A stretch of 64,000 nucleotides of DNA from the NCBI GenBank assembly GCA_949949005.1, contig CATLHM010000002.1:124001-188000 (forward strand), given 5' to 3'. This stretch comes from an uncultured Lachnospiraceae bacterium (GTDB lineage Bacteria > Bacillota > Clostridia > Lachnospirales > Lachnospiraceae). Positions 53,164-63,278 of the stretch are shown one piece after another. Below the pieces are notes generated by a model that was given only the letters and a program-made list of their open reading frames with translations, was not told the DNA's origin and did no database searches. The translations under genes and the position numbers were made by a program. Every line of letters starts with the position of its first letter. Positions within the stretch are counted from its first letter, which is position 1.

Positions 53164-54012
53164 CTATCTGGGCTGTAAATGAACCGATTCCAGGCAGTTG
53201 CTCAGCAGCATGGCAATGGTCATGGGGCCCACGCCTCCCGGGACGGGGGTTATGGCGCTGCATAACGGCGCTACCTCCTGAAAGTCCACGTCCCCGCAGA
53301 GCTTTCCGTTTTCGTCCCTGTTGATTCCCACATCAATGACCACCGCCCCCTCTTTTACGTAATCCCGGGTGATCATCTTCGGCCTTCCTATGGCTGTGAT
53401 CAGGATATCCGCCCTTGAAGTAACCTCCCTCAAATTCCTGGTTTTGGAGTGAGCTATGGTGACAGTAGCGTTTTCCCGCAGAAGCAAAAGGGCCATGGGC
53501 TTGCCCACGATATTGCTCCTTCCCAGAACCACACATTCTTTTCCGGCAATCTCTATCCCGCTCCTTTTCAGAAGCTGAATCACCCCTGCCGGCGTACAGG
53601 ACACAAACCCCGGCTGGCCAATGCTGAGGGCTCCCACGCTTTGAGGGTGGAAACCGTCCACGTCCTTTTTGGGGTCAATTGCCCGGATCACTGCGTCTTC
53701 GTCAATATGCTCCGGCAAAGGAAGCTGAACCAGGATCCCGTTTACATCCTCTCTCCCGTTTAACTGACCAATCAGCGCAATCAATTCCTGCTGGGTAGTC
53801 TCCTGGGGCAGCTCATAAGAAAGAGAGCCGATCCCTATGTACTCGCAGCCCTTTTTCTTATTTCTCACATAAACGGCGGAAGCCGGATCATTTCCCACCT
53901 GCACCACGGCCAGTGTAATCCCGGTTCCCTCCTGCTTAAGAGCCGATACCTTTTCTTTTAATTCGTCCTTAATCTGCAATGAAATTGCCTTACCGTCAAT
54001 GATATGTGCCAT
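53164..54012 (-). CDS. folD: Bifunctional methylene-THF dehydrogenase/methenyl-THF cyclohydrolase FolD
   Basis: 282 residues. It interconverts 5,10-methylene-THF, 5,10-methenyl-THF and 10-formyl-THF with NADP. Signatures: AVVQVGNDPASAVYVRNKKK (with catalytic K), GILVQLPLPEHID, PKKDVDGFHP, VVLGRSNIVGKPMALLL, and TPVPGGVGPMTIAMLL. The ATG at 54012 follows AAAGGA; upstream frame to 54033 is not needed. The fhs gene lies immediately upstream, so FolD and Fhs act together to produce or use formyl-THF. Confidence 0.97.
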   Translation of the reverse strand: MAHIIDGKAISLQIKDELKEKVSALKQEGTGITLAVVQVGNDPASAVYVRNKKKGCEYIGIGSLSYELPQETTQQELIALIGQLNGREDVNGILVQLPLPEHIDEDAVIRAIDPKKDVDGFHPQSVGALSIGQPGFVSCTPAGVIQLLKRSGIEIAGKECVVLGRSNIVGKPMALLLLRENATVTIAHSKTRNLREVTSRADILITAIGRPKMITRDYVKEGAVVIDVGINRDENGKLCGDVDFQEVAPLCSAITPVPGGVGPMTIAMLLSNCLESVHLQPR

Positions 54013-54107
54013 ACTTTCATCCTTTCTATCCATAGTGCCCTGCCAAATCTAATGAATGACAAAATGATTCTGCCACAGACCCTTTCTTTTTACAGGACAC
54101 TTACCAC

Positions 54108-55778
54108 CTAAAAAAGCCCCGTGATCCTTCCATCATCCGCCACATCAATGTCAAAGGCCGCAGGATGCTTCGGAAGCCCAGGCATGGTAACTACCGCCCC
54201 GGTAAGCACTACCACAAAGCCTGCCCCTGCGCTGACATAGACCTCCCGCACATGAATGCTGAAGTGTTCCGGCCTGCCTAAGAGCCCGGGATCGTCCGAG
54301 AGAGAATACTGGGTCTTGGCCATACACACAGGCAGCTTTCCAAAGCCCAGCTTTTGAAGCTGCGCCAACTGTTTTTCCGCCTGCGCCGAGTAAACGACTC
54401 CCTCAGCCCCGTAAATCTCCCCGGCAACCGCACCAATCTTCTCTTTCAGGCTCAGGCCATCCTCATAGAGCACATGGAAATCGCTTTTTTTGTTTTCCAG
54501 GGTCTCCAAAACCTTCTGCGCCAGGGCGATACCGCCCTCGCCGCCCTTTTCCCATACCTGGGAGAGGGCAAACTCACAGCCCCGCTCCTGGCAGAACTGC
54601 CTGACAAAGGCGGTTTCCTCCTCCGTGTCGGAGACAAAGCTGTTGAGCGTCACCACCACAGGCACCCCATACTTCTGAAGATTTTCTATATGCTTCTCCA
54701 GATTCACAATTCCTCTTTTCAGCGCCTCCAGATTTTCCGCTCCAAGCTCTGTCTTGGGGATTCCTCCGTTATATTTCAGAGCCCGAATGGTGGCCACCAG
54801 CACTACCGCATCCGGCGCAAGGCCCCCGATCCGGCACTTGATATCAAGGAACTTCTCGGCCCCCAGATCGGCGCCGAAGCCTGCCTCCGTGACCACATAG
54901 TCCGCCATTTTCAGAGCCGCCTTTGTGGCCCTCAAGGAATTGCAGCCGTGGGCAATATTGGCAAAGGGCCCGCCGTGAACCAGAACAGGGGTATTTTCCA
55001 GGGTCTGAATCAGATTGGGCTTTATGGCGTCCCTAAGCAGGGCGGCCATAGCTCCCACTGCCTGTAAATCCCGGGCCCTCACCGGCTCTCCCTGGTAGTT
55101 GTAAGCCACCACCATTCTCCCAAGTCTTTCCTTCAAATCCTGCATATCCTGGGCCAGGCACAAAACCGCCATGATCTCCGAGGCAACGGTGATCACAAAG
55201 TGATCCTCCCGAACCACCCCGTCCGCTTTAGCCCCCAATCCCACAACCGTATTGCGCAGGACTCTGTCGTTCATATCCAGGCATCTTTTCCAGACAATCT
55301 GCCTTGTGTCGATCTGCAATTCGTTTCCCTGCTGAATATGGTTGTCCAAAAGGGCGGCCAGCAGGTTATTAGCGGAGGTAATGGCATGAAAATCCCCGGT
55401 AAAATGCAGATTTAAGTCTTCCATGGGAACCGCCTGGGCATAGCCCCCGCCTGCGGCTCCTCCCTTGATTCCAAAGCAGGGCCCTAAAGAGGGCTCCCGC
55501 AGGGCAATCACCGCTTTTTTCCCAAGCTTTGCGAAAGCCTGCCCCAGTCCCACACTGGTAGTGGTCTTGCCTTCCCCCGCAGGGGTGGGATTGATGGCTG
55601 TGACCAGTATCAGCTTCCCCTGGGGATTATCGGAAATCTTCTTCAAATATTCCTCGGAGATTTTTGCCTTATAGTTTCCATAGAGCTCTAGCTCCTGCGC
55701 CGGAATATCCAGCTTTTCGGCTACCTTTACAATTGGTTCCAGCTTCGCTTCCTGAGCGATTTGAATGTCTGTTTTCAT
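54108..55778 (-). CDS. fhs: Formate-tetrahydrofolate ligase
   Basis: A 556-residue ATP-dependent enzyme that makes 10-formyl-THF from formate. Signatures: P-loop [55 protein letters not shown], and the [20 protein letters not shown] ending. The ATG at 55778 follows GAGGGAG; the frame stays open to 55835. It feeds one-carbon units from formate to FolD and purine synthesis. Confidence 0.97.
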   Translation of the reverse strand: MKTDIQIAQEAKLEPIVKVAEKLDIPAQELELYGNYKAKISEEYLKKISDNPQGKLILVTAINPTPAGEGKTTTSVGLGQAFAKLGKKAVIALREPSLGPCFGIKGGAAGGGYAQAVPMEDLNLHFTGDFHAITSANNLLAALLDNHIQQGNELQIDTRQIVWKRCLDMNDRVLRNTVVGLGAKADGVVREDHFVITVASEIMAVLCLAQDMQDLKERLGRMVVAYNYQGEPVRARDLQAVGAMAALLRDAIKPNLIQTLENTPVLVHGGPFANIAHGCNSLRATKAALKMADYVVTEAGFGADLGAEKFLDIKCRIGGLAPDAVVLVATIRALKYNGGIPKTELGAENLEALKRGIVNLEKHIENLQKYGVPVVVTLNSFVSDTEEETAFVRQFCQERGCEFALSQVWEKGGEGGIALAQKVLETLENKKSDFHVLYEDGLSLKEKIGAVAGEIYGAEGVVYSAQAEKQLAQLQKLGFGKLPVCMAKTQYSLSDDPGLLGRPEHFSIHVREVYVSAGAGFVVVLTGAVVTMPGLPKHPAAFDIDVADDGRITGLF

Positions 55779-55844
55779 AAACTCCCTCATTTCTGCGCAA
55801 TTTTGAAGGTTCACTGCGAACTTGCCTGTGGGCATTGCCCGCTT

Positions 55845-58478
55845 TTACCCCATCTCTTCTATGTACTGTTCAAACTGCTCCGGACTCATTAAAATCTTGC
55901 GGGGTTTGGTTCCTTCCTCTTCCCCCACCACGCCCGCCACACAGAGCTGATCCATGATCCTGGCTGCCCGGTTAAACCCGACCTTGAACATCCTCTGTAG
56001 CATTCCGATAGAAGCCTTGTCCTTCTCGATGATAAATCTGGCCGCCTCGATAAAATAAGGATCCCGCTCCTCTGCGTCTCCTGACGCCGAGCCGGAGGCT
56101 GTGCTTCCCATTGTGGTTATCTTTTCCTGGATATCCGTGTCATAAATATTCCCCAGCGCCTGGTTTTTCAAGAACTCCACCACATCCGACACTTCCTTGT
56201 CCGATACGAAGGCCCCCTGTACCCGGGCCGGCTTACTGTATCCCTGGGGATAAAAGAGCATATCTCCCTTGCCCAGAAGCTTTTCCGCTCCCACCATGTC
56301 CAGGATTGTCCGGGAATCCGTCCCGCTGGATACACTGAAAGCCACCCGGCTGGGCATGTTGGCCTTGATCAGTCCGGTAATGACGTCCACGGAGGGACGC
56401 TGGGTGGCAATGATCAAATGAATTCCCGCCGCCCTGGCAAGCTGGGCCAGACGGCAGATGGCCTCCTCCACCTCTCCAGGGGCCACCATCATAAGATCCG
56501 CCAGCTCGTCCACGATGATCACGATCTGAGGCAGTATGGCAGGTGCATCCTCTCCCTTTTCTTTCATGGAGGTTACTTTCTTATTATAACCCTTCAAATC
56601 CCTGACATTAAAATCCGCAAATTTCTGATAACGGTCCGTCATCTCCGCAACGCCCCACTGCAGGGCCGCAGAAGCCTTTTTAGGGTCAGTCACCACGGGA
56701 ATGAGAAGATGGGGAATCCCGTTATACACACTGAGCTCAACCACTTTGGGATCCACCATAATCAGCTTCACCTCATCCGGATGAGCCTTATACAGAATGC
56801 TCATGATCAGGGTGTTGATGCATACCGACTTTCCCGAACCGGTAGCTCCCGCAATCAGCATATGCGGCATTTTCGCAATATCTGCTACCACCACCTTGCC
56901 TCCGATATCCTTTCCCACCGCAAACGCCAGCTTGGAAGGGAAATCCTTAAATTCCTTGCTCTCGATCAGCTCCCGCAGGGCCACCGTCATATTTTCTTTG
57001 TTAGGCACCTCAATACCTACTGCCGCCTTTCCTGGAATGGGCGCCTCAATGCGGATATCCGTGGCCGCCAGATTCAGTTTGATATCATCCGAGAGCCCTA
57101 CGATCTTGCTCACCTTAACGCCCTGATCCGGCTGCATCTCGAACCGGGTCACCGAAGGCCCCTGGCTGATATCCGTGATCGTCACACGCACCCCAAAGGT
57201 CTCTAAGGTCTGCTGCAATTTCCGGGCCGTCTCCTTAAGCTCCCTGGCAGAATCCCCGCCCGCCTTGCCTGAGCCCTTGGCCAGCTTGCTGATGGGGGGG
57301 AACAGATACTTTTTGGGGATGCGCTCCTTGGTGATGTTCTCCTTGGGTTTGGGGGGTGCTTCGGTTCCCACAGGCGAAGCCTTTTCCACAGGAGGGAAAA
57401 TCTTTTCGTCCTTTTTAACGGTGATCTCCTCCTCAGGCTCCTCCACTGCCTGGAATCTGGCCGTGATCTCTTCAATCTCATCGGGCTCTTCGAGCTCCTC
57501 AGGCTCTTCCTCCCTAGCCCCGGTGCTTTCCACATAAGCGCTGTTTATGGTAATCCTGTCAAAATCAAACTCCTTCTTTGAAGCCATGGTCTCTTCCACC
57601 TGATCTTCAAAATCATCCAGGTTAATTTCGTGGATATCATCCCTCTCCCGGTTTCTCTCTTCCCCTTTGCCACCCAAATCTGTGTCCAATATAACCCCTG
57701 AAAACTTCTTATCCATACGCAGGATTTTTTCGTTCTCCCGCTCTTCCTGCCGCAGCTTTCTCTCTTCCTCCCTGCGTTTTTTCTCTTCCTCCTGCTCCTC
57801 TCTGCGCTCTCTTGCCCGTTCCCTGCGGTAAGCCTTATCCTCAAGGGAACGCTCATAAACCTTCCTGCCGCTTGATTTCACGCCGGAGACAATAGATTTT
57901 TCTGTCAGAACCACGATGGATATGACGGCGGCCACCAGAAGAAGCAGCACGGTCCCTGTGATTCCCAAAAAAAGATAGCACAAATAAGCCAGCGAACCGC
58001 CGATCACTCCGCCGCCTGCATGTGCCTGCCCACACCTCTCATAGATTGTTTCCACATGGTAGCCCTGGTCTGTTTCCGGAATCCCTGCAAAAAAATCACA
58101 TACAGTCCCTATAATCAAAAACAGCGCCACCCCTGCCATCAGTTTACGTACCGCTATGGAATTTCCGCTGTTTACCATTCCAAAGGCAATCATAAGGAAA
58201 AAAGCCAGCGGCATTATGTACGCGGTCAGGCCAAAAATGCCAAACATGATATCGCTTATCGTGTTGCCTACGATTCCTGCCACGCCAAAATTGCATAAGA
58301 ACAGAAATATAGCCAGCGCAAACAGAAGAATCAGGAAAATCTCATTCCTGATCGCCACGTCCATCGGTTCGCTCTTATTTGCATTGCTGCTCTTTCGCTG
58401 ACCTGCTCTGCCCCCTGTATTTTTTTTGCGGGCAGCAGTGCCGCCCCTGCCCGCGCTGCTTTTCTTTGCCTGTGCCAT
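55845..58478 (-). CDS. DNA translocase FtsK/SpoIIIE
   Basis: 877 residues. An N-terminal membrane part with four helices (about 45-180) is followed by a long acidic/charged linker (about 190-440), then the motor: FTSK alpha/beta regions with Walker [16 protein letters not shown], a [18 protein letters not shown] segment, Walker [15 protein letters not shown] and [14 protein letters not shown]. The C-terminal gamma winged helix (about 800-870; [20 protein letters not shown]) reads the orienting sequences. The only FtsK in this window; in this group it serves chromosome segregation and forespore translocation. Confidence 0.95.
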   Translation of the reverse strand: MAQAKKSSAGRGGTAARKKNTGGRAGQRKSSNANKSEPMDVAIRNEIFLILLFALAIFLFLCNFGVAGIVGNTISDIMFGIFGLTAYIMPLAFFLMIAFGMVNSGNSIAVRKLMAGVALFLIIGTVCDFFAGIPETDQGYHVETIYERCGQAHAGGGVIGGSLAYLCYLFLGITGTVLLLLVAAVISIVVLTEKSIVSGVKSSGRKVYERSLEDKAYRRERARERREEQEEEKKRREEERKLRQEERENEKILRMDKKFSGVILDTDLGGKGEERNRERDDIHEINLDDFEDQVEETMASKKEFDFDRITINSAYVESTGAREEEPEELEEPDEIEEITARFQAVEEPEEEITVKKDEKIFPPVEKASPVGTEAPPKPKENITKERIPKKYLFPPISKLAKGSGKAGGDSARELKETARKLQQTLETFGVRVTITDISQGPSVTRFEMQPDQGVKVSKIVGLSDDIKLNLAATDIRIEAPIPGKAAVGIEVPNKENMTVALRELIESKEFKDFPSKLAFAVGKDIGGKVVVADIAKMPHMLIAGATGSGKSVCINTLIMSILYKAHPDEVKLIMVDPKVVELSVYNGIPHLLIPVVTDPKKASAALQWGVAEMTDRYQKFADFNVRDLKGYNKKVTSMKEKGEDAPAILPQIVIIVDELADLMMVAPGEVEEAICRLAQLARAAGIHLIIATQRPSVDVITGLIKANMPSRVAFSVSSGTDSRTILDMVGAEKLLGKGDMLFYPQGYSKPARVQGAFVSDKEVSDVVEFLKNQALGNIYDTDIQEKITTMGSTASGSASGDAEERDPYFIEAARFIIEKDKASIGMLQRMFKVGFNRAARIMDQLCVAGVVGEEEGTKPRKILMSPEQFEQYIEEMG

Positions 58479-58567
58479 GTTTACGTCTATACCCTTTCCT
58501 ACAGAATCTTATATAGTATAGCATCTTCCTTAAACCTTGTCACCAACAAACAAATTTTAAATCTTAC

Positions 58568-59275
58568 TTATTCTTTATTTCGTTTTGCCTGTTTTTTCTT
58601 TTTATCAATAAGCCCATGAAGCTTTGCCATGGCTTCCTTGATCCCTCCGGTTTCGTTGATGATACCCTCAGAAACCGCTTCTTCTCCCACCAGTATGGTT
58701 CCCACGTCCTTGGTGAGCACTCCGGTTTCCATCATAAGCTCCTCAAACCTTCCCTTGCTGATTTTACAGTGGCCGCAGACAAATCCGGTGATCCTGTTCT
58801 GTATTTGCCTGAAATAATCAAAGGTCTGGGGCACCCCGATCACCATCCCATTCATCCTTACCGGATGGATGACCATGGTTCCCGTGGGAACAATATAGGA
58901 GTAATCCGTACTGACCGCAATAGGCACCCCTATGGAATGGCTTCCCCCCAGCACCAGTGAGACTGTGGGTTTGCTTAAAGAGGCAATCATCTCCGCAATG
59001 GCAAGCCCTGCCTCCACATCCCCTCCCATCGTATTTAAAAGAATGAGGACGCCGTCAATATCGCTGCTATCCTCAATGGCCGCCAGCTCCGGAAGGATAT
59101 GCTCGTATTTGGTGGTTTTGGAATTATTGCTGAGATTATCATGTCCCTCTACCTCCCCGATCACAGAGATCAGATGAATGGTACGGGACTTATTGTTCTT
59201 GTCCAGGGTTACCTGTCCGGTTTCCTCGATTTTTTCGCTTCGATGCTTCTCTTCCTCGATTTTCTTATCTGCCAT
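58568..59275 (-). CDS. tepA: TepA/YmfB-like ClpP-family peptidase
   Basis: 235 residues with the Clp protease fold: IHLISVIGEVEGHD, LLNTMGGDVEAGLAIAEMIA, GGSHSIGVPIAVS (catalytic Ser), TGTMVIHPVRM and FEELMMETGVLTKDVG. This is the TepA/YmfB type found beside FtsK in Bacilli and Clostridia. The linked FtsK gene, reading the same way, is 89 bases downstream. Confidence 0.9.
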   Translation of the reverse strand: MADKKIEEEKHRSEKIEETGQVTLDKNNKSRTIHLISVIGEVEGHDNLSNNSKTTKYEHILPELAAIEDSSDIDGVLILLNTMGGDVEAGLAIAEMIASLSKPTVSLVLGGSHSIGVPIAVSTDYSYIVPTGTMVIHPVRMNGMVIGVPQTFDYFRQIQNRITGFVCGHCKISKGRFEELMMETGVLTKDVGTILVGEEAVSEGIINETGGIKEAMAKLHGLIDKKKKQAKRNKE

Positions 59276-59306
59276 ATTCTCTCCCGCCTGAATTTAGATG
59301 TTTGTA

Positions 59307-59334
59307 AAAGAGGACTGCTTGTACAGTCCTCTTT
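59307..59334 (-). terminator. Terminator-like hairpin in the gap before tepA
   Basis: AAAGAGGACTG (59307-59317) / CAGTCCTCTTT (59324-59334) is an 11-bp perfect stem around CTTGTA, with a run of T at the stem end. It can end transcription from the membrane protein gene upstream. Confidence 0.7.
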
Positions 59335-59394
59335 AGTATGGCTTTCTATCCTGTTTTTATACATTCTTGTCTTTGAGAAAATCGCAAAAAAGCT

Positions 59395-60648
59395 TTATAC
59401 GTCGAAATCGTCATCCTCACCGATTAAAATATCAAAATCGTCCTTTTCCCTTTCAAAATCCAGATCAAAATCCATTTCCTTGTGGACATGCTTTTTGGGG
59501 CCGGGCAGAGGGTTGTCCAAAAGCTTTATTCTTCTGCCATCCTCCGTCACAATATATTTTCCGTCTTCTCCCTGCAATGTCATCTCTCTCTCCCATCCCT
59601 TTCCATTACCAGTCATGACAGGAGATTCCTCACCGTCTTCCAAACTCTTTGATCCCATCCCGGCCTTCTGCCTCTCCCAAATAATGTGAAACAGAATCTG
59701 ACATAAAATGCCGGCAAAGGCGGCACATAAAAGCCGGATAATAAAGGGAATCTGCATCTCACTGTACTGGGCCAGGGGGTTTTTTATCTGTAGAAACCAC
59801 CACTTGACCTGTCCTGCGATGGCTTCCCCACTCACCCCTGTATATTTCATCAGGGTTGCAAAAATTCCGATCAGAATTCCTTCCGTCAGAACAATGGTCT
59901 GGGTACCCCACCCCATTGTCCCCCTTCCCACGCTTTTTTGTCCTGCCTCTGCCTTTTCCTGAACCCTCTTTTCCCTTTTAGAAAAGAGAGTACCCTTAAG
60001 CAGGATAAAAAAAATGGCAAGGGCCAATAATCCGCCCAGAACATTCCAGGTACAGAGAACTCCCACATAAAAACCTATCCCTGCCAGGCATAGCCTGCCA
60101 AAATCGTTTGCTACCCAGCCTTTTTTTCCCGCCCGGTATCCAAAGTACCCTAAAAGCACAAGGGCCAGGGAGAAATGCAGCATATAATAGTTGCCCGGCC
60201 ACACCGTAAGTATGGTTCCCATGAGCCAGGGGGAACAGGCCAGAATGCTCCCGGCTGCGACGCCCGCCGCATAACCAAACAGCAGGCTGATTCCTGCAAA
60301 TAAGAGAATCAGCCACAAAATCTGAAGTACCATCTGATAAAAGCCTACGGCCTCAATCCGGTTTCCCGCAAAGCGAAGAAGGGTGGAAAGGTTTTTGGTA
60401 TAAGCATAGGCAACCCCGGAATCCAGCGGGGGCGTCCCCTCCTTCAGCCGAATCATTGCCCGTGAAAAAAAGCCGTAGGTGTCGGCCATTTTTCCGCCCT
60501 CCAACAAATAATACACGCCTCTGCTTACCACCACTGCCAGAATCCAAAACACAGTAAAAAAAACTTTTACATATTCGTACTTATTACACTTATGTACTTG
60601 TTTATTCGTCCCAATTGTGGTAAACGGCCTGAACATCATCATCCTCAT
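59395..60648 (-). CDS. Polytopic membrane protein of unknown function
   Basis: About 400 residues with roughly nine or ten hydrophobic helices in the first 300 residues (for example FFTVFWILAVVVSRGVYYLL, GFYQMVLQILWLILLFAG), followed by a cytoplasmic acidic tail (DFDLDFEREKDDFDILIGED). It resembles YfhO/glycosyltransferase-type membrane proteins or an O-antigen-like membrane protein only in helix arrangement; no catalytic motif was found. The start is uncertain: ATG triplet at 60648-60640 lies 47 bases inside the end of yebC and has GGATGAGG upstream. Confidence 0.6.
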   Translation of the reverse strand: MRMMMFRPFTTIGTNKQVHKCNKYEYVKVFFTVFWILAVVVSRGVYYLLEGGKMADTYGFFSRAMIRLKEGTPPLDSGVAYAYTKNLSTLLRFAGNRIEAVGFYQMVLQILWLILLFAGISLLFGYAAGVAAGSILACSPWLMGTILTVWPGNYYMLHFSLALVLLGYFGYRAGKKGWVANDFGRLCLAGIGFYVGVLCTWNVLGGLLALAIFFILLKGTLFSKREKRVQEKAEAGQKSVGRGTMGWGTQTIVLTEGILIGIFATLMKYTGVSGEAIAGQVKWWFLQIKNPLAQYSEMQIPFIIRLLCAAFAGILCQILFHIIWERQKAGMGSKSLEDGEESPVMTGNGKGWEREMTLQGEDGKYIVTEDGRRIKLLDNPLPGPKKHVHKEMDFDLDFEREKDDFDILIGEDDDFDV

Positions 60649-61330
60649 CCAAAAGATCCAGTATTTTCTGCAAGCTCTTTATTGCGGCTTCATCCGTAAG
60701 CTCTACATAGTTCTGAGGAATCATTGTCACCTCTGCGGAAACCATGGGAATTGCATTCTCCGAAAGCGCCTTCTCCACCTTATCAAACTCATCAGGATCG
60801 GTGATCACTTCATAGCTGTCTTCTTCCTCGGAGAAATCTTCTGCCCCCGCATCTAAAGCCAGCATCATCAGTTCATCAGAGTCTCCCTCAAATTCCTCCT
60901 TGTCAATGATGATCTGTCCTTTTTTGTCAAACATAAAGGAAACGCAGCCTGGTGTGCCTACATTTCCGTTTCCTTTGGTAAAAGCGTTTCTCACATTTGC
61001 CGCAGTCCGGTTCTGGTTATCCGTAAGGGCATCCACTATGATGGCAATGCCGTTAGGGCCGTACCCTTCATAGGTGACGTATTTGTAATTGACGCTTCCC
61101 ATATCCCCGGCCGCCTTTTTGATTCCTCTCTCAATGGTGTCGTTGGGCATATTGTTGGATTTCGCCTTGGCGATGACCTGGGCCAGCCTGGAATTATTCG
61201 CCGGATCCGCCCCGCCCTCCTTCACTGCCACCGCAATTTCTCTTCCGAGGATGGTAAAAATCTTCCCCTTGGCGGCATCATTCTTTTCTTTTTTGTGTTT
61301 GATATTGGCAAATTTTGAATGTCCTGACAT
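60602..61330 (-). CDS. yebC: YebC/PmpR-family DNA-binding protein
   Basis: 242 residues, beginning MSGHSKFANIKHKKEKNDAA, with RLAQVIAKAKSNNMPNDTIE, the KYVTYEGYGPNGIAIIVDAL segment and a C-terminal LLDEDDDVQAVYHNW. YebC proteins are described as transcriptional regulators; more recent work links them to translation of proline-rich sequences. The N-terminus normally has SKWANIK; here Trp is Phe. It is followed by the membrane gene with overlap of 47 bases. Confidence 0.95.
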   Translation of the reverse strand: MSGHSKFANIKHKKEKNDAAKGKIFTILGREIAVAVKEGGADPANNSRLAQVIAKAKSNNMPNDTIERGIKKAAGDMGSVNYKYVTYEGYGPNGIAIIVDALTDNQNRTAANVRNAFTKGNGNVGTPGCVSFMFDKKGQIIIDKEEFEGDSDELMMLALDAGAEDFSEEEDSYEVITDPDEFDKVEKALSENAIPMVSAEVTMIPQNYVELTDEAAIKSLQKILDLLDEDDDVQAVYHNWDE

Positions 61331-61356
61331 TTTTCTCTCCTTAATCCTTCCTTAAT

Positions 61357-62781
61357 TTATTCCTGTATATTTTTTGTCTCTTTTTCTTCCGATTCCGCCT
61401 CATCCTCTTCTTTCTTGGGCTTTTCAGGAAGTTTGGACATGAGAACGCTCTTGATCATCCTGCTCTCCACCTGGAGGATCTTAAACTCATAACCGTCCAC
61501 ATCAATGGAAAACTCTTCATTCTCCTCGGGAATCTTGTCCATTTTGGAGATCATAAATCCGTTTAAGGTTTCAAATTCCTCTTCCTTAAAGGAGATATCA
61601 AACCTCTCTTCCAGTTCCTCCAAAGGCGTGATTCCCTCTATCATATACTCGCCCGGATTTCCGGTGTCTCTGATGTGCGCCTCATCCTCATCATACTCAT
61701 CCATGATATTTCCCACGATTTCTTCCAGAATATCTTCCATGGCGATCAGCCCTTTGGTCTGGCCATACTCGTCTACCACGATTACCATCTGGGTCTTAGT
61801 ATGCTGCATGGTTTCAAATAAGGCATCTATGTTCTTTGTCTCCGGAACAAACATCGCATCCCGCAAAAGCCCCTCAATCTCCCCCACCGGCCTTGACGGA
61901 TTCTGTCCTGAGCCCTCATGCTCCCTGTAAATACGCATGGCATCTCTGAAATGGAGGATTCCGGTGATATTATCAATATTTTCCTCAATCACCGGGAAAC
62001 GGCTCTTGCTCTCCGCCAACATATAGTCGATGGCTTCTCCAAGAGGCATATCCCGGTCGATAGCCAGAATATTTGTTCTGTGCGTCATAATATCCTGGGC
62101 TTCTTTATCACCCAGGGCAAAGATCTTGGTAATCATCTCCGCCTCTGACGCCATAAGCACTCCCTGCTCATGTCCCTCATTGACCATGGACAGGATTTCT
62201 TCCTCCGTCACATCTTCCGTACTGACATCCACATGAATCCCCAGGAGCCGCAAAACCCCTTTCGCCGTGTAAGACACCAGCCCCGTCACAGGACTAAAGA
62301 TCCTGGTAATGTGATAGATGGGATTGATACAGGCATATGCCCACTTGGACGCATACCGGCTCCCCAACCTTTTGGGAATCAGCACGCCAAAGGTCAATAA
62401 TATGTAAAGAAGTACCGCTCCTGCCAGAATCAGAGCGATCACTGAAATCATCCCCGGCGAAATCACCCTGCCCTCAAACCACTCTCCGGCTCCCTTCTCG
62501 AGAAGGTTACCTGCAATGCGGCCGAATACTCTCAGGAAAAAACCTCCCATCACCAGATTGATCAGTGTGACCACCAGTTGGACCGTATTGATATACTGTC
62601 CGGGGCTTACGGCAATCTCATAAAGCCGTTTGGTCTTTTTATTTTTGGTCTGTGCATACTGTTCTGAGAGCTCCTTGGAATTGAGTTCCTTTACCGCCTC
62701 TCCAAATCCGTAGAACAACATATCAATGAACAGCAACATGAAAAAAACTATAAAACTGGCCGTAGGTCCGCCATCGTCCAT
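61357..62781 (-). CDS. CNNM/CorC-type hemolysin family membrane protein with CBS domains
   Basis: 474 residues. A DUF21/CNNM membrane part with four helices is followed by a CBS pair (about 215-340; GDKEAQDIMTHRTNILAIDR, VVDEYGQTKGLIAMEDILEE) and a C-terminal CorC_HlyC domain (about 350-430). These proteins act in cation (Mg/Co) transport or its control, although called hemolysins. The ATG at 62781 follows a GGGAGAT site; the frame stays open to 62928 without one. The mazF gene lies 74 bases upstream. Confidence 0.93.
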   Translation of the reverse strand: MDDGGPTASFIVFFMLLFIDMLFYGFGEAVKELNSKELSEQYAQTKNKKTKRLYEIAVSPGQYINTVQLVVTLINLVMGGFFLRVFGRIAGNLLEKGAGEWFEGRVISPGMISVIALILAGAVLLYILLTFGVLIPKRLGSRYASKWAYACINPIYHITRIFSPVTGLVSYTAKGVLRLLGIHVDVSTEDVTEEEILSMVNEGHEQGVLMASEAEMITKIFALGDKEAQDIMTHRTNILAIDRDMPLGEAIDYMLAESKSRFPVIEENIDNITGILHFRDAMRIYREHEGSGQNPSRPVGEIEGLLRDAMFVPETKNIDALFETMQHTKTQMVIVVDEYGQTKGLIAMEDILEEIVGNIMDEYDEDEAHIRDTGNPGEYMIEGITPLEELEERFDISFKEEEFETLNGFMISKMDKIPEENEEFSIDVDGYEFKILQVESRMIKSVLMSKLPEKPKKEEDEAESEEKETKNIQE

Positions 62782-62855
62782 TATTTCATCTCCCTTTTTG
62801 CATAAAATTTCATAATAAACTATATCATTTCCTGTCCCTGCCGTCAAGGTCTGTG

Positions 62856-63206
62856 CTATGTATCCAGTTCCAGGCTGATCATAAGTCCCCGATTTACCAT
62901 TCTCATAATATCCTCGTCCAGATGACATACCTTATCCTTCAGGCGCTTTTTGTCTATGGTGCGAAGCTGCTCCAACAAAACCACGGAATCCTTCACCATA
63001 TCATATCTTCCCGCACTTAATTCTATATGGGTGGGCAGCTTTGCCTTATTCATTTTGGATGTGATGGCCGCACAGATCACCGTGGGGCTGTGCCTGTTTC
63101 CCACATCATTTTGTATAATCAGCACCGGGCGTATCCCGCCCTGCTCAGAGCCCACTACCGGGCGTAAATCCGCATAATAAATATCTCCTCTTCTCAATAT
63201 TACCAC
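62856..63206 (-). CDS. MazF/PemK-family endoribonuclease toxin
   Basis: 116 residues, the size of NdoA from Bacillus. Signatures: [40 protein letters not shown] and [16 protein letters not shown]. MazF cuts single-stranded RNA at specific short motifs, normally held in check by a MazE partner. No antitoxin gene lies on either side; the gap of 72 bases to alr holds none. The GTG at 63206 gives the same length and start ([14 protein letters not shown]) as NdoA. Confidence 0.9.
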   Translation of the reverse strand: MVILRRGDIYYADLRPVVGSEQGGIRPVLIIQNDVGNRHSPTVICAAITSKMNKAKLPTHIELSAGRYDMVKDSVVLLEQLRTIDKKRLKDKVCHLDEDIMRMVNRGLMISLELDT

Positions 63207-63278
63207 ACCTCTCTCTGCCAATAGGATATTTTCATCAGTAAGTAGTATAACCGTATTGTCAGAAGGTATTCAGGCAGG

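Noticed and set aside
53164-55840. THF riboswitch before fhs or folD
   Set aside because: The gaps (about 95 bases before folD and 66 bases before fhs) hold no matching fold; the genes follow one another closely.
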